Source of the DNA: Adiantum capillus-veneris
Taxonomy: Eukaryota > Streptophyta > Polypodiopsida > Polypodiales > Pteridaceae
Reading direction: 5' to 3'
Length of the DNA stretch: 64,000 bases
Assembly: GCA_014529385.2 (NCBI GenBank)
Contig: CM043966.1
Coordinates: 96,350,587 to 96,414,586 of the forward strand
Shown: one piece after another, positions 54,545 through 64,000 of the stretch
Layout: each line of letters starts with the position of its first letter
Position numbering within the stretch: the first letter of the stretch is position 1
Program-made: the position numbers and the translations under genes
The notes under the pieces: generated by a model
Seen by the model: the letters and a program-made list of their open reading frames with translations, nothing else
Databases searched by the model: none
What the model was told of the DNA's origin: nothing

Positions 54545-55489
54545 TGCTCTAGTATAGGTACCATGCGTATAGGTAGTAACCGCATTTAGGTAGTATTACA
54601 TCATGTATAATGTTGTCTATGAAGCCCCAAAGGTGTGTATGCTCCAAAAGGCAATATTTTGGTACTCTTGAAACACCAATATAAACTCAAATATATTTTA
54701 CTATCACCATAGCAAGCACCATAGGTATATTGTATACAAACTCTTCAACCACCAATATATACTCATGGATCTCCTAAAATACTTAGAACCATAATGAAGA
54801 ATACCTTCACCCTGGGTAGAATCTAGAATGAGGTCAAACAAGTACTTCAAGTATACATAAAGGCAAAAAAAGTGCATTGGGCCAAAGTGTATAGACTAGG
54901 TACTCCAACACTACCAATTTTGCTACATGTACCTTGTAGAGATATATTACATTGAAGATTACCTAGAGTACCTACATGTAGATGCTCGTAATACTACCAT
55001 GTCAAAGGGGTTGGTGCTCAAAAGCACCAATTTAGACTCATAAGTTCTATTAGGGTCCTCTTGAACAACGAATATACATTTAATGGTAGTTTAAAACCAC
55101 GTTTGTAAACTCATAGGTCCTTTACAACTATGAAAGTACATACCAATAGGCTCTCTTGGGCTACTTGGAAGCTTCCAAAGTACCTTGAGATTAAGTAGAA
55201 ACTAGCATGCGACCACCAACATGTACTTTTGGAAAACAAACTCTAGGTATATAGGTACTTTAAATGTACTCTCTGTGATACTTATTAAACTACCAATTTG
55301 AAGGACTTTGGTACTTTGCAAAAACTAGTAATTCATAAAGTACCATTTAAAGTGGCTTTGGTACTTTAGTACCCAACAAAAGGTTTAAAAAGTACCATGT
55401 TAGGTAGCATGTTCAAGTTGCAATGACTTTAACCTTCTCTTCACAACCTCAAATTTTTGATGATATTTTCTTTTCATTGGACACGTGGA

Positions 55490-57416
55490 ATTTTATAGGA
55501 GATTCCAAATGCAATATTCACACATCAAGATCTCTCTCAGATGTTTTGAGGGATTGAAGCCTTGGTTTGTTCATAAGTTGAAGGATAGGTACACTTGTTG
55601 TTGCATTGCTCACATGCAAATGATATAATTCAAGGATGCATTCAGCCAGATGAGACAAAGCAAGACAGGAGTACACAGTGAAGGGTGTGGCTGCAAGTGT
55701 CAAGTATGCTTCATAGAAGCGGATCTAGGAAAGTGTGGAGCTATTGCATACACGCACAATAGCATCAACGAATTGGATGAGATGGTATTATGTCCAAAGC
55801 CAGATGAATCTACATTTCATAAGCTCTCTTGCTTGAAGGGAGAATGTGATCAATGTGGATCACAACGGTTAGTGCTCTGTCCAAAAGAGGAATCTAAAAA
55901 TGCATTCCAAATTTCAGTAAAGGTGTTTGAAGACATTACATCAGCCCATCAAGAAGGCAAGAAGCACAAGGATCTAATGGTCAAGGAAATGGGGTGTGCA
56001 AATTTTACATCCTTCCTTAAAAAGCATCTAATCACCTACATCAGAAACAATTTTATTGCCAAGTGGCAAACTCAACAATTCAAAGACTACATTCAAAGGT
56101 TTCCTAGAGATGTGGTACTCTCTGTTATAGACTTTGCTAAGAATTACTGTTTCAAGGAGAAAAATGAAATCCAATCAATGCATTGGTACCCTTCACAAGT
56201 CACAATCTTGGTGCACATCACCTATGTTCGAGACAAGCTGACAGGGTGTTGAAGTATATACATTTTTACATCTATGATGACAAAGAGCATGACACATTGT
56301 TTGTGCAGCATTGCATGCAGTTGCATAGTGTGTGGTTACAAGAGCAAGGATTCAACTCCTTGAAGTGGCACTGGGTCTGGTCCGATGGGTGTGCTGCTCA
56401 ATTCAAGGAATCCAGGCCATTTTTCTTCGTGTCAAGGTATTCTAGCTTTCTGATCTCTTGAACATGATATCTAATTTCTTATTTTCTCCTAGCTTTAAGA
56501 CGTGTCATTGATCTAGGTACTACTCTTTGACTGGCATTGAGATGCTATGGAGTTTCTTTGCATCGGGCGATGGAAAACGAGAGTATGATGGGGCCGGTGC
56601 AATTGTCAAAAAGGCTCTGACGACACATGAGAAATTGAAACCTGATGCATGGCACATGAAGTGTGCCAAGGATGTGGTTAGTTTCTTGAAACATAAATTT
56701 CACCAATGAAAACACCCGGTCAGAGGTGACATAAATTTCATCAATGAAAACACCCCGTCAGAGGTGACTGGAATTTTTTGGGACGTCGAAGCAGCCGATG
56801 TGACGAGGGAGAGGAAATGGAATTGCAAGCAAGTGGAAGGGTCACACTTTTTGCATTGTGTGAATGGACACTCTAGGGCTAACAAGTGTGCACTTCGCTA
56901 TAGAGCTCTCTCATGTTTTTGTTAGTTTTATATGTCACAATGTTGGAGGTGATGCCTTAACAACACACATGTCAAAAACTGGCACCCTTGGACAAGAGTG
57001 ACAAAGAAAGTGATTAGTCAAGTGACAATGAAGGATCAGATTTGCCTATGTATGGTGGACATCATGATGTCATTAGTGATTAGATGACAACTTTGCCACA
57101 AATACAAACGAAGACGGAGCAAACTTCTACCTCTTGAGGTGCTCAAAGGAGGAATACAAAACAACACAAGATCTAAGAGATTCTTGGAATAAGTGCATTT
57201 TTCCAAATTCCTATTTACTATGAGCTAGTCTATGGTACCAAGGATGTTTATTACATACCTCCTGACCAAACAGAAGTGTTATTGGTATCACACTTGGTTT
57301 GATCCATCAAGATACCTTTGGAACCCTTGCATGGAGAGCCACATAAGTTTTGATTATCTCCAGAGGTTTATGAAAATGTGTACAACAACATGGCAACGGT
57401 TTTGTAGGTCTTTGTA
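55490..57416 (+). pseudogene. DDE-type transposase pseudogene with an intron
   Basis: Conserved blocks occur in order: Cys-rich GCGCKCQVC and CLKGECDQCGSQ (possible zinc binding), VVLSVIDFAKNY (first Asp), then DDKEHDTLF, WSDGCAAQFK (second Asp) and WSFFASGDGKREYDGAGA followed by VKK. The pattern SDG-x-A-x-Q-F/Y-K then FFA-x-x-GK-x-x-x-DG-x-G-x-x-VK is known from widespread uncharacterised transposase-like proteins in animals and plants. Defects: TAA near 55630, a one-base frameshift near 56245, a 38-bp tandem duplication at 56691-56766, and stops in the last part (YELVYGTKDVYYIPP region, about 57220). Confidence 0.6.
56437..56516 (+). other. 80-bp intron in the transposase
   Basis: TCAAG|GTATTC ... 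GATCTAG|GTACTAC. Removing 56437-56516 joins FFFVSR to YYSLTGIEMLWSFF in frame with the length expected between these motifs. Confidence 0.6.
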
Positions 57417-58400
57417 TCTTTGAGCCTAATAAATAGTTGTTTTGCTGCAATTTTTGTTTGTTGTACCTAAGTCCACCCAAAACACCTAATCACAAATGTA
57501 GCCTCCTGGTTATCTTTTGTCTTTCTACAGTCCATGTGCGGTGTGTTTCTCTCTCTCTCCCACTACCACTTTTCATATGATATCAGAGTGCTAACATCAA
57601 ACTATCTATCTTCCATTTATTGTACCAACATGTGTAATTCAAAGTAATTTAAAACTTACTACAATTTAGGTTTCAAGCATCTGACTGCTTGTTTAGGAAC
57701 TTAAAGGAGGTATCCAAGTAGTCTCAAAGTACCAATAATAGGTTTTGAGTGCATGTTCTACAATGTAGAAGTGTGCAAAATTAGGTACTTAAAGTAACAT
57801 GCATGGAACATATATGTAAATTAGTAACTTTAAGTACCATTGTTATTAGTCTCCCAGCATTCTTCACATGTATCTGTGTACAGATAGGTACCCTAAACTA
57901 CCATTGTGGGTGTTTTGTAAGTTCCCTTTCAAAATATCTGCCTGCACATCAGGTACACCAAGTACCTTGGTTGGTACCTATATTGTTACTTTCTAGTGCT
58001 AGAATGCTAAAACACATGATTGTAATGACAAGAGGCCTCTAATGACTACACAACATGGCCTCAAAAACACTTAACTTACATGTGTAGCACCATCCACATC
58101 CACAACCAAACAACATAAATTGAGTCCAAAGCACAAAAACTAGAGTCCAAAGCATGTTAAACTGACATAATGGAATAACTATAAATTCAACTTTTGTGTT
58201 GCCGATAAGTTACATATTAATCACTCAGTATAGAGGCATTCAAAATGTTATCCAAAAAACCATCCCTCATGGGAAGTATGCATATACATGGGTTAGTAGA
58301 GAGCGTTAAGTTGCAATGACAAAACATGGCAGTACAAGGGTTTTCTACAAATATCGGCTTCCTAAAATTACATGAGCTTTTTAAGGATGAGATACTAGGG
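57417..58400. other. Transposon right end and unassigned spacer
   Basis: The first part holds the right-hand GGTAC motifs. From about 58010 to 58400 nothing is recognised. Confidence 0.4.
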
Positions 58401-59337
58401 CTAAAAGACCATTGGCATCAAATGTGGCCCCGTCAAGTATTCTCCATAACTGGTCGTCCTTCCACCTCGCTTGAGTGCAGCTTTAACATAGTTGTTCTCT
58501 GATGTAGGCTTCACATTGAAGGTGAAAGCTTCAGCTGACCAATCCGTAGCATCACACCACTTGGCAAGAACCTGTTGCAAATCCATGGACAAGAATTCAA
58601 TACTGTGATCCTCTAGGCCAGGTATAATGATGTAGGAGCCATACAAATTATAATGGCACTTATAAAGATTGTTGTCGATCAATAGCACATTTCTCGTACT
58701 GTATCATGGAACCAGCTTTAGAAAATTATGCAGAAGATTAAAAAAGAATGGTTTTCCACCTACCATTTTGAATGTGGCTACATCACATAATTGTTGTCTA
58801 GCCCATCCGCTAAAGTAGTCACAAAGCCCCCCAAAAGCTGCCTTGATTATTCTGTCCACTCTTTTCAGCATTGCTGAACTCCAGATGTAAATATTTGCCC
58901 AACCCACAGCCCAAGCTAAGAACTATTTTGCATCCTTGGGAACAAAGGGGTACCTAAAGAACAACAATTCCCATTTTGTGGGCATGCACAAATCATACAT
59001 ACAACAAAAATACTTCAAAGCCTCAGTCAAACTTGTCATCCTTTTTGTTGATGAGATCAAACCCAACAATTTCAAGGTCAGGTGGCTAAGCATCTGGGTT
59101 ATCAGGATCTTCAATCCATGAAGTACAAAGGACACCGTTAAGATCAAACACTAATGCTGGTCGTGAGGGGATACCAAATGGCAGTGATGTGATGGTTTCT
59201 AGAATATAGGGGGGTGGATCTCTGATAACTATTATTTCTTCGACATGCAATTTGAGAGTCCCCTTTTCTTTTGGTATCTGTGTAAAAGACATGGGTTTTA
59301 CATACTTCAAGGAATAGACTAAGCACTTTTTAACCAA
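58401..59337 (-). pseudogene. FCP1/NIF-type HAD phosphatase-like exons
   Basis: On the minus strand 59337-59086 carries RPALVFDLNGVLCTSW, the D-x-N-G-V motif I of plant FCP1-homology proteins. 59147-58704 carries FLAWAVGWANIYIWSSAM and LKRVDRII, matching the EFL...F-x-vgIWSSam block. 58688-58401 carries VLLIDNNLYKCHYNLYGS, matching LLIDDSPxKxxxNP, then LAKWCDATDW to a stop. An in-frame TAG at 58923-58925 interrupts the WSSA exon, and exon borders do not all join in phase. The usual DxDxT first motif is DLNGV, as in many plant paralogues that may lack phosphatase activity. It could be a decayed gene copy, or a gene whose introns I have misplaced. Confidence 0.55.
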
Positions 59338-59539
59338 AACAAGAGTGACGAATGCAATAAATTGAGAGATAGAGAAATGGAGGCCAACATAAAATTCTCA
59401 TTTCTATTCAAAAAGCAAGAATCAAAGATTATGTCATTACAAGAGATTGCAGACACGAAGTGTCTTCAATGTCACGGTTTCTTGCAAACACGAGGCTTTG
59501 GGGGGTGGGAAATAATACTGGGATGCTAGAGGGGAGTAC

Positions 59540-60401
59540 TTTTTTTGGGGGACTTCTTCACAGGAGGCGGTGAATTCGGAGCTTCCTCGCTCATCAATTT
59601 TCCATCTCTGCCTAAAACCAAAACCCAAGAGACTTATACGCTGATGAGCATGAACATGAGCTATAGAGATAAGACTATCAATGAGGCTGACCCTACAAAC
59701 TTCCGCTATGTGATGAGATGCTTTTCTTGAACAAGCTATGAGTAAAAGAGGTCTCACCATCATTCTCTTCCTCAGCCTTGTTACTTTTCTGCTTTCAGTG
59801 GTTCATCTGTGATGCTCACGTATTTTTGGATTGTCCAGCTGCACCATAAAGAGACACATCAATAAAAATCATTCAATGCCCTGTAGGGAGCCAAGTCCTA
59901 GATAGCCAAAACAACTTACCATCAGCATGTTGGTTTTGCTTCCTTGACTTCTTCACCATATCACTAAGGAAGAAAGGGGAATCTGGATCTCCATCACCAT
60001 GAACCATGCGTTGCAACGCTTCCACCCCCTCTTGCACTACAAAATCCATCATCTTCCATTGGTTTAGTTTCCTTTGGTTCTGGTTCACCTAATTTTTTTT
60101 CAGAGGGCTCCACCTCAGCAACTAGGGTTTTGTCAATTGCCGCATGCGAACCTTCCTTGCAACCCAGAGTTTTGTCACTTGCCAAGGATGAGACTTCCCT
60201 ACCACCTGGAGTTAACTGATCATCAAATTGCATGTCTGTGTCTATGGTGTGGGCGTTCGGAGTTGGATCGACATTCAAGTTTGGCACCTCAACTGGTGAT
60301 GTTGCCACATATGACATATGACTGGAACCTACAACTACACCATAGAAGTTGTAGCTTGTGTACTTGGGGGGTTCACCATTCAGTACCCCCCTATATAACA
60401 T
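59540..60401 (-). other. Candidate upstream exons, acidic/basic low-complexity protein
   Basis: A frame from 60401 (MSYVATSPVEVPNLNVDP and on) shifts near 60040 to FVVQEGVEALQRMVHGDGDP and ends at CATGCTGATG|GTAAGT (59920/59919). Further short exon-like pieces follow: NKAEEEND before |GTGAGA near 59755, and DGKLMSEEAPNSPPPVKKSP then a stop near 59540. They may be the N-terminal part of the phosphatase-like gene downstream, or a separate gene. Confidence 0.35.
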
Positions 60402-62789
60402 GCATTCGTGGGGTATAAAAAAAACCCCTCTTTTAACATGTATGAATGAATAAAATGACCCCTTATTTTAGGATTTTTTTCCAAAATTGAATATAAAAAC
60501 CCCTTATTTTAATTTATCTCTGCTAAATTGCCTAAAATCCTTGTTTTAAAACCCCTCCTTTCAAACTCACTTTATACATTAACATGATTACATAGTGCAC
60601 CCCCCGAGCTTGTGTAATCAGAAAAAGTTTCTTACATTCTTAACAAAATCTATTAATCTCAATGGACACGGAGAATAGAAAACCAACCATTATGCACACG
60701 CATCAACTTTGCCAATTCCAGAATACTCTGCTTATAGGAAGGGTTGGCATATTCTTTCTCTGACCCATCCCATCCAGCAAAACACAAAGCATGGTATGCA
60801 TCGCCATACGCTAGTGTATACACACACACACACTACTTTGGAAGACACAAAACCCAAACCACATGCAGCACATGCTCCTGGAACAGTCACTTTGGATTGT
60901 TTGGTGACTCCCATGCTCACCAACTACTGATCGTAGCAACATTGAGTCACCTCTCTCCACTTGATCCAACAAGCTCTCACAAAATGTGACTTGATCTTTT
61001 GATGCCCTGCACATGCCCTTTGGACTTTTGTACCTGTGAGGTGCATATACCCTATTTGTGTGTTTTTGGTGAGTGGGTTAGTTTTTGGCATGCATACACA
61101 TGTTCTATAATCACCATAGAACTCACTGCTAGCTTCACTTTCCATGGGGATGCTTGATCTATACGTAGGGCTCTCCAAAAGTTGCACATACTCGCTTGCT
61201 CGCTCTCTCCTCCAAAGGTCTCTATGTGGAAATGACTGGAAAATCCCCCGAAGTTAGTATATGTGCCTAGTGCTTCCGAAAACCCATTTTCCTTTTTGAT
61301 CCCATCATTCCCTATGCATACTTAGATTTTTGATGGATCTTCAATTTTTGTGTTTGGACTTCGTATGTCCCAGATATGGTAGGTTTACCTCTCGAGCCAC
61401 CGTCGTATTTAGGTTAGAATGTGATGTCTTCTATTTTCTTCCAAACTTTTTTGTGAGTCCCTTTTGTTATTGTATTCTGTTGTTTGACTTCTGATTCTCC
61501 ATTTCTTTTTTGGATTTTTAATTAGATTTTTAGAAAGAAATTCCAAAAAGGTATTTTTAAAACCGTGATAAATCTCAAATTGTAGCAAAATCAAGCTTAA
61601 AAATATCCAAAAATTACCTAGAATTAGGTAAATTATTCTTGATTTAAGAAAATAATCTTATTGCTATGTACAAAGTGTTTAAGCCATCATTGGTCTGTTT
61701 TTGTGCTTTTTCCTAGATTTTGACCAAGTTTGACCATATAATTAGAAATTCTTTCAATTAGTGTTTCTAGGCCTTTTCAGGTAGGAGAGTTTGTTACGTG
61801 CATTTAATTACGTGTAAGTGAACACTATGTTCAACCTCTAGGTATGCAAATGATTTTGTTTTATTTCATTTGTGAATATTTTTTGAATTATTTTTCTAAA
61901 TAGGATGTAATAAGCTTGAATGATTTCATCCATTTTTCTCTTTAGAGACATATCAAGGTCATGTAGGAGCAAATAATTTTTGGTTGTACTATCCCACATA
62001 CATTTCTACATTAAGCAGTTATGGAACTACATGATAGGGTTTTGTTTGACACATGTTCTCACATGGGATACAACATGGTCTAGGAAGTCATGGACTTTGG
62101 TTTAGCCAGTGTGGAGCAAAGTTCATGAGGGTCCCTCTCACTCATGCCATAGAGTGTTTACAATTACCTCCACACACAAGTACATCTCGTACTTGAAGGA
62201 TGTTTTTTTTTTGGACATCCTTGTCTGAGACATATTCCATATGTGGAGAATATGGGTCTCTGGGACTGATAGTGGTGGATATTATTTCAATTTTCTCTTG
62301 CAACACAGTCTCCAACAAGTGCTGGTCAAATCCTTTTGTTAGGCCACTTTGAACATGATGTATTAGAAATAATTTCAATGACCAAAAATTATAAGACTTG
62401 TTAAGGTTACAAGTATTGTTAAACAACTATAATGGATGGTTGTTTATATAGTAGTAAAGTTATGTTCTATTAATGAACTGGTTTATTTCGTACCTAGATG
62501 TAATGGATTTTCACATTCTATTATGGCCCAAATATGTTAGCATGGTTTTTACATGGAATTATTTAGTTCTTTTTCCTGTGAGCTCTGAGAATAAAATTAT
62601 CCATAATCATTGGCAAGTACGGCTATGGATATATAGGTTTGGATCTGTCCTTGCTAAATGCATGCACACTAGATGTTATGGGCCCTAGTGTTTAACAAAG
62701 GATGATTTGGAGCGGCATGCACATTCATGACATTACTAGATTCTAAAGCATTTGACACTCTATGTGCTCTATGAGACTAATTGTAGATA
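60402..62789. other. No gene recognised
   Basis: This is AT-rich sequence with AAAACCCCTTATTTT repeats at 60412-60570, a short ACACAC run at 60820 and scattered short ORFs without domains or coding bias. Confidence 0.5.
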
Positions 62790-63315
62790 TGCTAGTCACC
62801 AATAGAGGTCATGGATCGGTTTGCGTGCTTGTAGATCAACTCACTATAGTTAGCCAAGATGGTTGTTCCTAAAAATTATTGATTAATCAGCAATACTACA
62901 AGGAGCTGCGATTCCTATTTTCCAGTCATTTTGGAGGACTCTCTATAAACGGTGGGGAAACACACCTCAGTACTGTCAATGATACATAGAGAATAGACAA
63001 TTTACAAGTATTGATCTTGTGCTAAAGGATATGTTGAGTGAATATGTTAGCAGAAAGCAACTCGATTAGAAAAAAAATCTCTCTACTTGGAGTTTTCTTA
63101 CCATGAGACAAAGTAGGTTGAGACTAAGTTTAGCATCTTCCTATTTAAATCAGGTTCTCAAACTTGAACACCGGTTATGGTGGGGTTGTTTACGGATGAA
63201 GAATGATACTAACTCAAGTACTTATACTTTGCTGATGAGTTAGGTTAGCCAATTTCTTTCATGGAAAGTGCAAAGAGATATTCTTTTTAGATACATCTTA
63301 CTTGTGATAACTCAT

Positions 63316-63581
63316 TTAGCTACTCAAGTGAGTTCTAAATGGATTTTATACGCTATGTTGGTGCATAGGCCATTTACACAAGATGGTTGCAAAGGGACAA
63401 AATATGGAAAATCAAGATGCTCTTCTTGATTTTATTGAACCTCCTACTTTAGCTACTCAAGTGAGTTCTAAATGGATTTTATACGCTATGTTGGTGCATA
63501 GGACGTTTACACAAGACGGTTGCAAAGGGACAAAATATAGAAAATCAAGATGCTCTTCTTGATTTTATTGAACCTCCTACT
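63316..63581 (+). repeat. 133-bp tandem duplication in the chromovirus linker
   Basis: TTAGCTACTCAAGTGAGTTC starts at 63316 and 63449. The two units are nearly identical, with changes such as GGCCATTT/GGACGTTT. Confidence 0.92.
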
Positions 63582-63696
63582 GAACAGTGTTCCAGTCAAA
63601 TGGACAAGTGGATCCATGAAGGATGCCACTGTGAAAAACCATTAGTGTTCTTATGAAGATATCACCAATTTTGTTTTTGAGGACGAAAACGCTTCT

Positions 63697-63711
63697 CCAA
63701 GGGGGGAGTAA
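63697..63711 (+). other. Polypurine tract of the chromovirus
   Basis: CCAAGGGGGGAGTAA between the pol stop and the LTR start. Confidence 0.7.
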
Positions 63712-64000
63712 TGTCATGTCTAGGTAAGACGACTGGGCAATCCAAGGGCTAGGACGCACATGCAATCAAGGCATGCTATATTTTAGCAAGCTATGAGTCT
63801 ATATATAGCAAGGTTGGGTGGAGAGTTGCATGGTTTAGTCCCCTCTAGTCTTAGAATCCAGTTGGTCGTACATGAGATTCTTGAACGCTAATGAAATTTG
63901 TGAAAACTTGGCTATCCTAGCCTTCCTTGTGCTATTTGTATGCACTACATCATCAAGACTACTCATCGCATATAGATGTGCCATGGAAGACACTGAGATG
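63712..64000 (+). repeat. 3' LTR of the chromovirus, partial
   Basis: It starts TGTCATGTCTAGG after the PPT, has a TATATATA box near 63794, and continues past the window edge. The 5' LTR is not in the window. Confidence 0.65.

Larger units (their letters stand above)
54545..58010 (+). mobile_element. DNA transposon with GGTAC-rich subterminal repeats
   Basis: A transposase pseudogene is flanked on both sides by clusters of GGTACT, AGTACC and GGTACC motifs: about 14 between 54550 and 55400 and about 8 between 57690 and 57990. None to few occur inside the transposase. TATAGGTACCA at about 54552 has its reverse complement TGGTACCTATA near 57980, marking probable ends. Exact termini and a target duplication could not be fixed. 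Confidence 0.55.
62790..63711 (+). pseudogene. Chromovirus (Ty3/gypsy) integrase 3' remnant
   Basis: Heavily broken frames retain chromovirus integrase order. LVDQLT-like and FLFSSHFGGLS-like segments precede NRQFTSIDLVLKDMLSEYVS and RKQLD, which correspond to the QTDGQTERxNRVLEDMLRxYV block. A linker (NQDALLDFIEPPT) follows. The chromodomain-like end VPVKWTSGSMKDATVKNH then stop then YEDITNFVFEDENASPRGE runs into the PPT. Frames shift several times. Confidence 0.65.

Overview
The window looks like repeat-dominated nuclear DNA of a land plant with a large genome. It carries LTR retrotransposons whose primer-binding sites match plant tRNA-Asp and initiator tRNA-Met, GT-AG introns, TATA boxes, long CA microsatellites and several layers of nested insertion. 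No ribosomal RNA, tRNA or CRISPR locus was recognised. The species cannot be named from sequence. The large Tat-like elements plus a Penelope-like fragment would fit a seed-free vascular plant or a conifer, but that is inference.

Layout. 1-2807: a divergent pair of promoter-like regions around a 218-bp tandem repeat, with an unrecognised ORF running off the left edge. 2813-12900: a complete but decayed minus-strand Ty3/gypsy element (591/587-bp LTRs, target duplication GACTC, tRNA-Asp PBS) that has gag, protease, RT and RNase H but no integrase. 12906-29960: mostly a diverged family of non-coding units, each with a TATA box, a CAG|GT splice-like site and a terminal CA repeat. One block of this family is tandemly duplicated (about 20.4-23.8 and 24.3-27.5 kb). 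Embedded here are an AT-rich array of roughly 150-bp repeats, a small inverted-repeat element and a Penelope-like RT remnant. 29964-34160: a broken Ty1/copia element. 54545-58010: a DNA transposon with GGTAC-rich ends and an intron-containing DDE-like transposase pseudogene. 58401-60401: minus-strand exons of an FCP1/NIF-type HAD phosphatase-like gene or pseudogene. 62790-64000: the 3' end of a decayed chromovirus and the start of its LTR.

The centrepiece is a young plus-strand Ty3/gypsy element at 35463-54079 (18.6 kb, target duplication ACTGT, LTRs that appear to differ only in GA-repeat length). Its layout is LTR - tRNA-Asp PBS - leader with four palindromes - gag - inserted copy of R-U5-PBS - pol (zinc knuckles, protease, RT, RNase H, two tandem H2C2 zinc domains, integrase) - frameshift - integrase C-terminus fused to a second retropepsin-like domain and W-x-P-K repeats - internal polypurine tract - spacer with five palindromes - a 1085-codon coiled-coil ORF of unknown function - PPT - LTR. 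The nine copies of a 24-bp palindrome (half-site AGACATCATACG) lie in two arrays with matching spacing. Each array ends about 168 nt before a start codon, of gag and of the third ORF respectively. The sequence between palindromes has diverged while the palindrome has not, so they look like a conserved regulatory or RNA-processing signal shared by the two expression units. This array, the second protease and the internal R-U5 copy are the most novel observations here.
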